This document shows, piece after piece, positions 16,970 through 26,331 of a DNA stretch of 39,853 bases (positions are counted from its first letter, which is position 1; each line of letters begins with the position of its first letter). Origin of the DNA: Bacteroidota bacterium (lineage in GTDB: Bacteria; Bacteroidota; Bacteroidia; Palsa-948); NCBI GenBank assembly GCA_004297845.1, contig SCSP01000289.1:1-39853 (forward strand), in the 5' to 3' direction. Under the pieces are notes generated by a model. That model worked only from the letters and a program-made list of their open reading frames with translations. It was not told the origin of the DNA and made no database searches. The translations under genes and the position numbers were made by a program.

Positions 16970-18382
16970 ATGAAAAAGCTGCTCTCTACTTCTGCCTTCT
17001 TACTTTTTACTTTATACTTTGCCTTTTCCCAAGTGGATCTCGGACTTCCTTTTGTTACCGGCATGGGAGGTGCAGCCAATGGCGTAGTGAAGGACTGGGA
17101 GTGTATCGGAATTAATCCTGCCAACCTGGGGTGGAAAAATAATTTCAAGTTTTCCCTGAGCACGATGATCGTGGGGATCAATGCACAGTCAGGCGCGCTT
17201 GACTATAAGCAATTGCAAAATGCCATACTTCACCCCGGTGATACTTTTTCCAACGATGAAAAAAAATTATACGCTTCTATTTTTTCCAATGCAGAAGGGC
17301 TGAACCTCAATGCTAATTTAACCTATCTGGCGCTCTCTTTCAAAGTTCCCAAAGTGGGAGGGTTTGCCATGAACCTGAGCGACCGGACCTACGGACACAT
17401 AAAACTAAATAAGAACGCTGCTGAGATCATGTTTTTGGGCATGGACGCTCCGATTTTCAAGGACACGATGGCCTTTTTGCAGAATATCTCCAAGATATTT
17501 GATGATTCGGAAGTGGGCTTTACGCATTACCGCGAGTTGAATGTGGCTTACGGAGCCAAGCTTTTTGGCATTGGAGGAACTCCCGATTCGAGTGATGTTT
17601 CTTTTTATGGAGGGGTAGGATTTAAATACCTCTGGGGCATGGGCAACTACGAAATGGTTGCGGATAACAATGTGCTTACCGGGCACTCCGCTTTTTCATC
17701 CAAGTATGGAATACAATATGGAAAAATAAAAAACTTTACTCCCGAAACAACCTCCGGACTTTTTTCTTCTGTGGGGAACGGTACTGCCCTTGACCTGGGA
17801 TTGGGAGTGGGTATCGGAAAAGTGAAGATCACTGTATCAGCGTTGGATATGGGGAAGATCACTTGGGATAAGAATGTACTGATAGCAAGTGATACACTTT
17901 TGCCCGATACATCTCAGTTTAACTTTGCAGGTATTAACTCATGGAACCTGGCGGAACAGGCCAGCCAGATGTTTAACGACAGTGGAATTATAGAATTCAA
18001 ACCGGGACCATCGTATGAAACTAAACTTCTCTCAAAATTCAGGATTGGAGCGGGCTGGCAGATATCCAGAAGAATGGCGATAGGGTCCGATCTGGTGCTG
18101 CCTATGAGCAGCAATCCTGCCAATCTTCAGAACGCTTATTTCGCAATAGGAACTGAAATTGAGCTGGCTACCAATTTAAAATTTGCCTTTGGTTTCGCAG
18201 GTAATTCCACGTATAAATTCTGCGTTCCGTTTGGCATAACCCTGGGCCGTTTTTTCAAGATATGTGAGTTGCGTCTGGCAACCAGCGATATTCTGACCTA
18301 TATCGCACCCGGAGAGAATCCTACTATTTCATTATCATTTTCTTTGTTTCGCTTTAACTTTGATGGCAAGAAAAAGCAATGA
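16970..18382 (+). CDS. DUF5723-family outer-membrane-like protein
   Basis: 470 aa; signal peptide; DLGLPFVTGMGGAANGVVKDWECIGINPANLGW. Confidence 0.7.
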   Translation: MKKLLSTSAFLLFTLYFAFSQVDLGLPFVTGMGGAANGVVKDWECIGINPANLGWKNNFKFSLSTMIVGINAQSGALDYKQLQNAILHPGDTFSNDEKKLYASIFSNAEGLNLNANLTYLALSFKVPKVGGFAMNLSDRTYGHIKLNKNAAEIMFLGMDAPIFKDTMAFLQNISKIFDDSEVGFTHYRELNVAYGAKLFGIGGTPDSSDVSFYGGVGFKYLWGMGNYEMVADNNVLTGHSAFSSKYGIQYGKIKNFTPETTSGLFSSVGNGTALDLGLGVGIGKVKITVSALDMGKITWDKNVLIASDTLLPDTSQFNFAGINSWNLAEQASQMFNDSGIIEFKPGPSYETKLLSKFRIGAGWQISRRMAIGSDLVLPMSSNPANLQNAYFAIGTEIELATNLKFAFGFAGNSTYKFCVPFGITLGRFFKICELRLATSDILTYIAPGENPTISLSFSLFRFNFDGKKKQ

Positions 18383-19188
18383 GTTTTTTTCAGGAGAAAA
18401 TAATTTGGATAACAGGTGCGTCCTCCGGCCTTGGAGAAGCGATTGCGGTTGAATGCGCCCGAGAGAAGCCTAAACTTGTTTTATCTGCCCGCAGAGAATC
18501 CGAACTGCAGCGGGTAAAAAAAGAATGCACAAAATTCATTTCCGAAGAAAACATTCTGATCCTGCCACTGGATGTAGCTGAACTTTCCAATGTGAATGAA
18601 GAAGTGCAGAAAGTGATTAAAAAATTCGGAAGGATTGATATTCTCATCAACAACGCAGGAGTGGTACAGCGATCTTATGTGATAGATACTCCTGTGGAGT
18701 TGGAGCGAAAAATGATGGAAGTAAATTATTTCGGAGCGGTCATTTTATCAAAAGCAGTTCTGCCTTTTATGAGGAAACAAAATAGCGGGAACATTCTGGC
18801 TGTTAGCAGTGTAATGGGCAAGATGGGTTTCTCAGGGCGGTCCACTTACAGCGCAGCCAAGCATGCGCTTCATGGATATTTTGAAACGCTGCGAATAGAA
18901 GAGAAGCGGAACGGAATCAATGTGCATATTATTTGCCCCGGATATATAAAGACCAATGTTTCGCTGAACGCTATGACAGCAAGCGGGAATAACTATGGCA
19001 AGATGGACAAAGGTCAGGAAAAAGGAATGGATCCGAATATTGCTGCAAGAAAAGTGCTTAAGGCCATTCGCAGAAATAAATTCGAAACCTTTTTTGGTGG
19101 AAAAGAATTGATAGCAATTACGGTAAAGCGGTTATTTCCTTCGCTATTTTATTGGCTGATTCTCAAAGCCGGAAAGCCGAAATTCTAG
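18379..19188 (+). CDS. SDR-family NAD(P)-dependent oxidoreductase
   Basis: 269 aa; ITGASSGLGEAIA, NNAGV, YSAAKHAL; ATGA overlap with upstream gene. Confidence 0.92.
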   Translation: MSFFQEKIIWITGASSGLGEAIAVECAREKPKLVLSARRESELQRVKKECTKFISEENILILPLDVAELSNVNEEVQKVIKKFGRIDILINNAGVVQRSYVIDTPVELERKMMEVNYFGAVILSKAVLPFMRKQNSGNILAVSSVMGKMGFSGRSTYSAAKHALHGYFETLRIEEKRNGINVHIICPGYIKTNVSLNAMTASGNNYGKMDKGQEKGMDPNIAARKVLKAIRRNKFETFFGGKELIAITVKRLFPSLFYWLILKAGKPKF

Positions 19189-19196
19189 CACTATCC

Positions 19197-19236
19197 GGCT
19201 GTATTTCGTATTTCGTATTTCGTAAGTTCGTGTCAA
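19197..19236. repeat. Short tandem ATTTCGT repeat
   Basis: GTATTTCGTATTTCGTATTTCGTAAGTTCG between convergent genes. Confidence 0.7.
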
Positions 19237-19252
19237 TTTGTACTTCGATGGG

Positions 19253-20947
19253 TTAGAACACCATCGTAACCCCCGCCATGAAGTTGAACTTCTGCGATGG
19301 GTAGTTGTTCCACAACGTATACCGCTTTAAGCCTAGGTTGTTAAAGTTTACAAAAGCGGAAAGTTTTTTGCTGTACCGATATTCCAGACCAATGTTGGCA
19401 TCCATGACTGGTTTTAGCTCTTTTGGAATAGAAACTGAAACCCAGGGATCAGGTTTAAATATTCTTGCATTTCTTTTTCCATAAACAAAAATATCTGCGG
19501 TTGCAACGATTTTATTCTTTAGGTTATAGTTTGCAGTTAAGGTAGTTTGCCACAGAGATTTGTGCCAGGGTTTCAGTTCTTTCAACATGTCATACGCATT
19601 GTAATCTCCTTTCAGGATCACTTTTATTTTCTCTTCACGCTGGTATTGTATTTCTCCGTGTATATTCCACAGGTTCACATCATCATACACAGTATTGAAC
19701 CCCTTTTTGAAAAAATCACTGTCGTCATTCACAAAAAAGTATGCGCTCTGAATCCGGCTGAAGGAAGTGCGGGTATTGTAAGATACATTTTTACTGATGC
19801 TTCCCTTTATGCCCGCATACATCTCCCATCGGGTATTGGTATTCTTAATATCAGGGGAGGGGATCAGGAATGGATTTTCTTCGGTCAGTGATTTTAAGGA
19901 ATTCTTTTTTAACCCTCCGGTAACTCCTGCGTATGGAACAACGATGTTCTCCCAAACATTGTAGTTGAAATCAATGTTCGGGTAAAAGAGGAAACGGCTT
20001 TTATTATCCTGGTCATTCTCCACGGCAATGCCCATGCCGATGCGGGTATTCCATTTAGCTCCGGAAGAAAGGATGTAAGGAGCAAGGCTGACGATCACGG
20101 AACTCGCAGTATCTATCGTGTCCTTGTTGTTATAATAATCTAAAGAGAGAGGAGCATGCACTAATTGTTTTTCGTAGTACCCGCTCATGTCCACAGAAGC
20201 ACAAAGGTTATTTTCGGAAGTTTTATAAAAATCCCTGAAGTGGTAATATTTCAGATTGATCAGATAGTTGAGATGAAGGGAATCCGTGTAGTGGCTTTGG
20301 TAGCCGAGGTTTCCATGTATGTTCGAATAACGCTGTTTGGTAATCAGTGCTTTTTCATCGAGGATATGGATGAGTCCGGTGTCATACCCATAGTAGTGGA
20401 TTAAGTTTCTGTCGTATCCAAAGTCTCCTGAAAGTGTGTGCTTATGCAGGAATTTTTTCCCGTACAGCTTTACGGTATTATCACTGAAACCGCCAAATCC
20501 GTAACCATCATAATCTGACTTGGAAGAAAGATGTTTCAAATGAGCTCCGTAAGAAATTTCTTTGGATCGCAGATTATTATAGAATACTTCTGCGTAAGGT
20601 GTGTTATAATTACCTCCGCCAACCCTAATAAGTGTGCTGTAAAGTCTGGAGAGAGGTTCGCCCACCATCTTTGCGGACTTCAGGGTAGCTACGGTGAAAG
20701 GAGTATTTATTTTTTTAGAGTTTATCCCATAAGTAAGTTTTGGAATCGGAGGAACAGAATCACGTACCACCGGCATGTCATTCATCTTGTACGCATCCGC
20801 AATGGTTGGCTGAAAGGATTTCACCACATGGAGCATGGTGTCTTTGAGGATTTTTTGGGCAAACACCCCTCCCCATCCCTCCCCGAAGGGAAGGGAGTGC
20901 ATTACTACAGCAAAGAAAATGCACAGCGTGTACTGTAATCTTTTCAT
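19253..20947 (-). CDS. TonB-dependent-receptor-like outer membrane beta-barrel protein
   Basis: 564 aa; signal peptide; alternating aromatic beta-strand pattern, C-terminal KFNFMAGVTMVF. Confidence 0.7.
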   Translation of the reverse strand: MKRLQYTLCIFFAVVMHSLPFGEGWGGVFAQKILKDTMLHVVKSFQPTIADAYKMNDMPVVRDSVPPIPKLTYGINSKKINTPFTVATLKSAKMVGEPLSRLYSTLIRVGGGNYNTPYAEVFYNNLRSKEISYGAHLKHLSSKSDYDGYGFGGFSDNTVKLYGKKFLHKHTLSGDFGYDRNLIHYYGYDTGLIHILDEKALITKQRYSNIHGNLGYQSHYTDSLHLNYLINLKYYHFRDFYKTSENNLCASVDMSGYYEKQLVHAPLSLDYYNNKDTIDTASSVIVSLAPYILSSGAKWNTRIGMGIAVENDQDNKSRFLFYPNIDFNYNVWENIVVPYAGVTGGLKKNSLKSLTEENPFLIPSPDIKNTNTRWEMYAGIKGSISKNVSYNTRTSFSRIQSAYFFVNDDSDFFKKGFNTVYDDVNLWNIHGEIQYQREEKIKVILKGDYNAYDMLKELKPWHKSLWQTTLTANYNLKNKIVATADIFVYGKRNARIFKPDPWVSVSIPKELKPVMDANIGLEYRYSKKLSAFVNFNNLGLKRYTLWNNYPSQKFNFMAGVTMVF

Positions 20948-20970
20948 AATAATTTATTTATCCCTACTTC

Positions 20971-21000
20971 TCTCTCCTTTGGGGAGAGACCGAGAGGGGT
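20971..21000. repeat. Palindromic CTCTCC...GGAGAG repeat in TPR/barrel intergenic
   Basis: TCTCTCCTTTGGGGAGAGACCGAGAGGGGT. Confidence 0.7.
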
Positions 21001-21003
21001 GCC

Positions 21004-24000
21004 CTACTCCTGTTTATACAATGTCGAATCCTTCGGATTATCCGGTGTGAATTGTATATTCAGGTTTTCAGATTCCTTTTGTAATTTTTTCTCTTGTTCC
21101 GCTTTTTCCATCTCTGCAATGCGGTTGAGTTTTTCCCTGGCAACAGCAACAAGTTCTGTATTGCTTGATTTGTCAATATAAGACTGTAACGCGTATTTTG
21201 CATTGAAATTGTCGTTCAGCGCCACATAATTATCAGACAGCAGCAAATATCCTTTTCCCATCCAATATTCGTACCCGGGATCCTGGTTGAGAAGATCAAA
21301 AGCAGTTTTCTGTGATTCCTTGTATTGTCCTTTCAGGAATTGAACGTAGGCCATATTGTAACGGGCTTCCGCGCTTTTCTCACTGGTGGTAAGTTGTGTG
21401 ATCGCAGAGAATTCGCTTGTCGCCAGATCAAAGTCCTGTTTTTCGAGAGCAGATTTTCCGATGATAAGATGCGCTTCTGATTTTACTTCGCTGGATATCT
21501 TATCGAGTGTCAGAACCTTTTGTGCAGATTCTACCGCTAGGTCGTAATTGCCAAGCATCCACTGGCAACGCATTTCTCCTGTTCTGCCCTCGTTTATGTT
21601 GGCTGGATATTCAGCTACTTCTGCAAGGCGCTTATACAAAGTCAAGGCATTTCGGAAATTTTTATTCTTTAAATTGATCCATGAACCTTTTAATAAAGAG
21701 GATTCTGTGAACTGACTGTAAGGTTTGTCAACCACATATTGGTAGCCACCGAGCGCCAGATCATAATTCTTATTGTTGTAATCACATTCCGCTTTGTAGT
21801 ACATCGCATTCACAAGGAAGATTCCGTCCAGGTACTTCTGAATGTATTTCATGAAATAGCGGTTTGCATTTTCGCAATCGCCTTTATCATAATAATCAAA
21901 AGCTACATCGTAGTTGCTTGAGTCAAGCGATGCGACCGAAACAGAGGCGTAAGGAATAGTTTTAATTATTTCTTCAAAGGGACCCATGTCTCCTTTCGAT
22001 CGGCAGATGTCTCTCATTGCATTGATCGCTTCAAAGGCTTCATTCGTCTTGGGGTAAGCGGCAAGGACTTTATTGATTGTTACAAGTGCCTCATCATATT
22101 CTTTCTTTTTGGCTTGGATTACTCCGATCTGAAGCAAAGACCGCGAGGTGTAGGAACATTCGGGATGTTCCGCCACTACCTTTTTGTAATAGCTGATGGC
22201 ATGGTCATCGTTGCCCAGCTGCAGGTACATATTTGCAAGCTCATATTTTGATGCCGCTTCGTATTTTGACCTTCCGGTGTACCCGGATAGCAACTCCGAA
22301 AGTGTTTTGATCTTCTCCTCCGCTTTTCTGGTCAGACCCTGTGCAAGCGCTTTCTGGTAAAGTGCGTAATCGGCATCCTGCTTGCCTGTTTTCAACGCTT
22401 CATCATAATAATCAACTGCATTGCTGAAATCTTTTGTCATGAAGAAGTTGTCGCCAATCCGGAGGTAAGCATCGTTTAATTTTTCTGTCGGCTCAGCAGA
22501 TTTTAGCCCGACATATTTTCGGAACCATACATTCGATTCAGTGTAATTTGTTTTTTTGAAGAAAGCGTATCCCAGGTTGTAGTTAGCCGCAAAGAACTCA
22601 TTGTTGTTGATAGCGCCCGGATAAATCAAAAATGATTTATACCCGGCAATGGCAGAATCAAGGCCTGCTGACAGGTTTTCTTTTTCTGACATACGGTAAT
22701 TTGCTTCTCCCTTCCAGTAATACGCAAGCGAAACATAATTTCTGTTTGAAGGATACAGAAGCGACCTGTCTAAGTGCGTGATGGCATCTTTCAGCTGGTT
22801 GTCATTGTACAGCTGCAGCCCGCGCATAAAGGCAATTTTCTGGTAAGCGGTTTTCATTTCCTCGTTCAGCGATTTCATGCTTTCGATGGATGCCATAGCC
22901 TGCTTATAATTTTTGGTGGAGAGGTAAACATTCACTAAGTATTTGTAACATTCATCTATCCTCGGAGAGCCGGGGTATTTGCTGATATAATCATTAAGCG
23001 TGGTAACCGCTTCGTTAAAGGGACTGAAGGAAAGTTCGTAGCAGAGTTTTGCGTAATTGAACAGGGCATCTTCTGTAATTACTTTGTCAAAATCAAGTTT
23101 ATAGGCCATTTCGAAAGAATTTCTGGCAAGCATCTTTGAGGAAGTTCCTCCGGAGTAGGGAGATGGTTTTACATAACAGTCCGCCAGGTGGTAGTGTGCG
23201 TTCTGTGCCAGGGAATCTTTTCCGTCCGTGGCATTTTGGAAACAGTACAAAGCCGAGGTGCTGTTATCTGTTTTATAATACGCATACCCAAGTTGATACC
23301 ATTCGCTTCTGTTGAGGGTTGGAGTCAGACTTTTGTATTTTTCCAGGAATGGGAGCGATTCTTTGTAACGCCCGGTGCGGTAGTACGATTCACCGATGAT
23401 CTTCGTGAGCTCTGTAACACGCTTGGAGGTAGAATCAAGCAGGGGAGCAGCCATCGCGATTGCGCTGTCGTATTTCTGCTGGAGATAATATATTTGTGCG
23501 ATGCAGTAAGGCACGATAGGTCCGAAGTTCTCATTCCTTTTCAGCTTGTTGAAGTGCTGCAATGCGGTCTGGTAATTTTTTTCTAAATAGGAAATGTGTC
23601 CGAAATAGTAGGTGGAAGGAGCAGCGTATTTATTGTCTATGTCCTTGATCTCAAAAAAATCTTTTTTCGCTTTTTCAATACTGTCTTCTTCAAAATAACT
23701 GTATCCCCGTTTGAAATAGAATTCAGAAAGCTCCTCGTTGCTCAGGTCATACAGGTCCACTTTCGCAAACCAGTCCAGCGCCTTGTTGTATTGCTTCTTG
23801 CGGTAATTGTATTTCCCGAGATGAAAAGAGGCAGTTTGTACACGCGGACTTTCCGGATGATTGGCCATGAACTCTTTCAGCAGCAACTCGGCATCCTTAT
23901 TGAACAGCTCCAGCGCGCAAAGTGCGGAATAATACGCTGCGTCAATTCGGATAAGATCATTGGGCTCGTTCTTGTAATGAGCAGCAATTTTTGAAAATTG

Positions 24001-24162
24001 TTTTTGGGCAGAACCATATTTTTGTTTCTGGAAAAGCTCCAGTGCGGATTTGAAATCTGCATCCGGATGAGTATAGATGGCGGTCTTCTGAGAAAATGCC
24101 GCGAGACAGGTAATCAGGAAAAGGCCAACGAGAAAAACGTACAATGCAGATCGTTTATCCAT
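21004..24162 (-). CDS. Large secreted tetratricopeptide-repeat protein
   Basis: 1052 aa; signal peptide; many TPRs (e.g. YKNKNYDLALGGYQYV, YYKKVVAEHPECSYTSRSLLQIGVIQ). Confidence 0.85.
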   Translation of the reverse strand: MDKRSALYVFLVGLFLITCLAAFSQKTAIYTHPDADFKSALELFQKQKYGSAQKQFSKIAAHYKNEPNDLIRIDAAYYSALCALELFNKDAELLLKEFMANHPESPRVQTASFHLGKYNYRKKQYNKALDWFAKVDLYDLSNEELSEFYFKRGYSYFEEDSIEKAKKDFFEIKDIDNKYAAPSTYYFGHISYLEKNYQTALQHFNKLKRNENFGPIVPYCIAQIYYLQQKYDSAIAMAAPLLDSTSKRVTELTKIIGESYYRTGRYKESLPFLEKYKSLTPTLNRSEWYQLGYAYYKTDNSTSALYCFQNATDGKDSLAQNAHYHLADCYVKPSPYSGGTSSKMLARNSFEMAYKLDFDKVITEDALFNYAKLCYELSFSPFNEAVTTLNDYISKYPGSPRIDECYKYLVNVYLSTKNYKQAMASIESMKSLNEEMKTAYQKIAFMRGLQLYNDNQLKDAITHLDRSLLYPSNRNYVSLAYYWKGEANYRMSEKENLSAGLDSAIAGYKSFLIYPGAINNNEFFAANYNLGYAFFKKTNYTESNVWFRKYVGLKSAEPTEKLNDAYLRIGDNFFMTKDFSNAVDYYDEALKTGKQDADYALYQKALAQGLTRKAEEKIKTLSELLSGYTGRSKYEAASKYELANMYLQLGNDDHAISYYKKVVAEHPECSYTSRSLLQIGVIQAKKKEYDEALVTINKVLAAYPKTNEAFEAINAMRDICRSKGDMGPFEEIIKTIPYASVSVASLDSSNYDVAFDYYDKGDCENANRYFMKYIQKYLDGIFLVNAMYYKAECDYNNKNYDLALGGYQYVVDKPYSQFTESSLLKGSWINLKNKNFRNALTLYKRLAEVAEYPANINEGRTGEMRCQWMLGNYDLAVESAQKVLTLDKISSEVKSEAHLIIGKSALEKQDFDLATSEFSAITQLTTSEKSAEARYNMAYVQFLKGQYKESQKTAFDLLNQDPGYEYWMGKGYLLLSDNYVALNDNFNAKYALQSYIDKSSNTELVAVAREKLNRIAEMEKAEQEKKLQKESENLNIQFTPDNPKDSTLYKQE

Positions 24163-24258
24163 ATTACTGTAACAATATTATAAGGTATAAAATTATGTTC
24201 TGGACAAAGGCAAAAATTGTTTCAAAAACGGACTTATTAACCCGTGATTGTTAATATG

Positions 24259-24415
24259 AGATTCCTCGCTGCGCTCGGAATGACAAGTGCGTGTGAAGGT
24301 GGAAGAGGCGCGCCATAATAGTTTCATTTTTTATAAAATATGCCGGTGGCGCGCCTGCAATTTTCTACGCCCCTTCCTTGTCATTCCGAGTGAAGCGAAG
24401 CGAAGTGAGGAATCT
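24259..24415. repeat. Large inverted repeat (AGATTCCTCGC...GGAATGACAAG / CTTGTCATTCCGAG...GAGGAATCT) enclosing two GGCGCGCC sites
   Basis: Left arm 24259-24287, right arm 24377-24415; right arm carries an extra GAAGC/GAAGC-type insertion. Confidence 0.85.
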
Positions 24416-24460
24416 TAAATCAATAACATAGAACCCCAATGAACAAACCAATAACTATAT

Positions 24461-24468
24461 TAATTTTG
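24461..24468 (+). promoter_or_regulatory. Candidate -7 element TAATTTTG immediately upstream of ftsE
   Basis: TAnnTTTG ending 4 nt before ATG 24473, which implies a leaderless or very short-leader mRNA if real. Confidence 0.3.
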
Positions 24469-24472
24469 ACCG

Positions 24473-25165
24473 ATGCCCCTCGATACCATCATAGAGCTGA
24501 AGAAGACCTCCATCTTCCAGAAGCACAACCTGGTGCTCACGGATGTTTCGCTTACCATCGACAAAGGCGAGTTTGTTTACCTCGTTGGAAAGACCGGAAG
24601 CGGGAAGAGCAGTTTGCTGCGCACATTGTATGCCGATTTGCCTCTACTGCAAGGGGAGGGAAGCATTGCCGGATATGATCTGACCAAGATGAAAAGCAAA
24701 GAGATCCCATTTTTGAGAAGAAAGCTGGGTATTGTATTTCAGGATTTTCAGTTGCTGCCGGACCGTTCGGTGAATGATAATTTACTGTACGTGATGAAAG
24801 CCACCGGATGGAAGGATAAGGTGGAGATGCAGAAACGTGTCTGTGAGGTGCTTGAAAAAGTAACCCTTGGTACCAAAGGGTTCAAAATGCCCCACGAACT
24901 TTCGGGTGGGGAGCAACAAAGAGTTGTCATTGCCCGTGCACTTATCAACGAACCGGAAGTGATCCTGGCCGATGAACCTACCGGAAACTTAGATACCGAA
25001 ACCGCCCAGGAAATTATAGGACTTCTTTACGAAATCAGCAAGGCAGGGCGTGCAGTGCTCATCGCCACCCACGATTTTCATCTCTTCGAAAAATTTACCG
25101 GCAGAACGATCAGGTGTGAGGGGGGGAGGATAAGTGATACGAAGGTGGTGATCGGTAATCGGTAG
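24473..25165 (+). CDS. ftsE: Cell division ATP-binding protein FtsE
   Basis: 230 aa; [15 protein letters not shown] Walker [52 protein letters not shown]. Confidence 0.88.
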   Translation: MPLDTIIELKKTSIFQKHNLVLTDVSLTIDKGEFVYLVGKTGSGKSSLLRTLYADLPLLQGEGSIAGYDLTKMKSKEIPFLRRKLGIVFQDFQLLPDRSVNDNLLYVMKATGWKDKVEMQKRVCEVLEKVTLGTKGFKMPHELSGGEQQRVVIARALINEPEVILADEPTGNLDTETAQEIIGLLYEISKAGRAVLIATHDFHLFEKFTGRTIRCEGGRISDTKVVIGNR

Positions 25166-25328
25166 TTGGGCGGTCTGTTGTCAGGATGTCCACCCATCTG
25201 CGGGCGGAAAATAATTATTCAGTAAAAAAGATGCTTCATTGCATAAGATAAAATACAAAAACTAACTCTTTGAAATTTTAATAAAGCTTTTTCTTTCCCA
25301 TCTGCCTTTTGTCCTCTTATATTTTCCA

Positions 25329-26219
25329 TCAAAAGACCATATATTCCTGCGGATCGATCGCCTTCCCGTTATACCAAAGTTCAAAATGCAAATGTGGCCC
25401 GTTGCTTTGCTCGCCTGAGTTTCCGATAACGGCAATGGTTTCACCGGCTTTTACAAATTGTCCGGCTTTTTTCAGCAATACAGAATTGTGCTTATAAGCG
25501 GAAACTAAATTGTTTGAATGTTGTATCTGAATGGTAAATCCTGTTTCAGATGTCCATCCTGCAAATAATACAGTACCGTCAAGCGTGGCTTTGATCGGTT
25601 CGTTTTCTTTGGCAACAATATCCGTTCCGTAATGCTCCTGTGCAGAATTAAAAGAAGCAGTAACCATTCCTTTCACCGGAGTAAAAAAGAAAAAACTACT
25701 GATGCTTTCTTTTCCTGCCTTTCTTTCCGAAAATGCAAGTGAATATTTATCTTGTGATTCAATCTGTGCACGAAAAATGGAATCTTCTCTCGAGGGGGTT
25801 ACCCCATCCCCCGCCTTTCCCGAAGGGGAAGGAGCATTCTCCGCTTTGGGAGAGACAGGAGATGGGATGGTATCATTCCCGATATTCCCACTCATTATAT
25901 TCTTAATATTTTCCATTGCTGCCGATCCTAACTTCAGTTCGTTTTGAAGGGAATCCAATTTTAGGGTAAGGTTGATCAATTCTTTTCGTGTATTTATTTC
26001 TGATTCATAGCCGGGTATATACGCTCTTAATGGAGTGAAGGCAACTAAACTAACTGTGAGCGTTATCATTATAATGGAGACAAGTCCGGTGAGGATAAAA
26101 ATATTCAAAGGGGTAAGCTTGAGCGAAAACTGCTCTTCAAAGGTGTCATCATTCATCACCACCAGGCGGTATCTGTTGCGGATTTTAGTCCAAAAAGCGG
26201 ATTTCTTCTTCTCTTCCAT
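25329..26219 (-). CDS. Membrane-anchored M23 (LytM) family metallopeptidase
   Basis: 296 aa; TM near N-terminus; HYGTDIVAKENEPIKATLDGTVLFAGW ... NGPHLHFELWYNGKAIDPQEY. Confidence 0.9.
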   Translation of the reverse strand: MEEKKKSAFWTKIRNRYRLVVMNDDTFEEQFSLKLTPLNIFILTGLVSIIMITLTVSLVAFTPLRAYIPGYESEINTRKELINLTLKLDSLQNELKLGSAAMENIKNIMSGNIGNDTIPSPVSPKAENAPSPSGKAGDGVTPSREDSIFRAQIESQDKYSLAFSERKAGKESISSFFFFTPVKGMVTASFNSAQEHYGTDIVAKENEPIKATLDGTVLFAGWTSETGFTIQIQHSNNLVSAYKHNSVLLKKAGQFVKAGETIAVIGNSGEQSNGPHLHFELWYNGKAIDPQEYMVF

Positions 26220-26331
26220 GAGGAAAGCAAAGGTATAAAGGTATATGGTATAAGGAAAAAATCAAGCAGAAGCATTAATCACCCGTATTGTATCAATCCT
26301 TTTTATTAAAATACCTGTGAGCACTTCTGAT

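Noticed and set aside
24240-24425. Insertion sequence or MITE with terminal inverted repeats
   Set aside because: No transposase ORF and no clear target-site duplication visible; treated as a dispersed inverted repeat instead.
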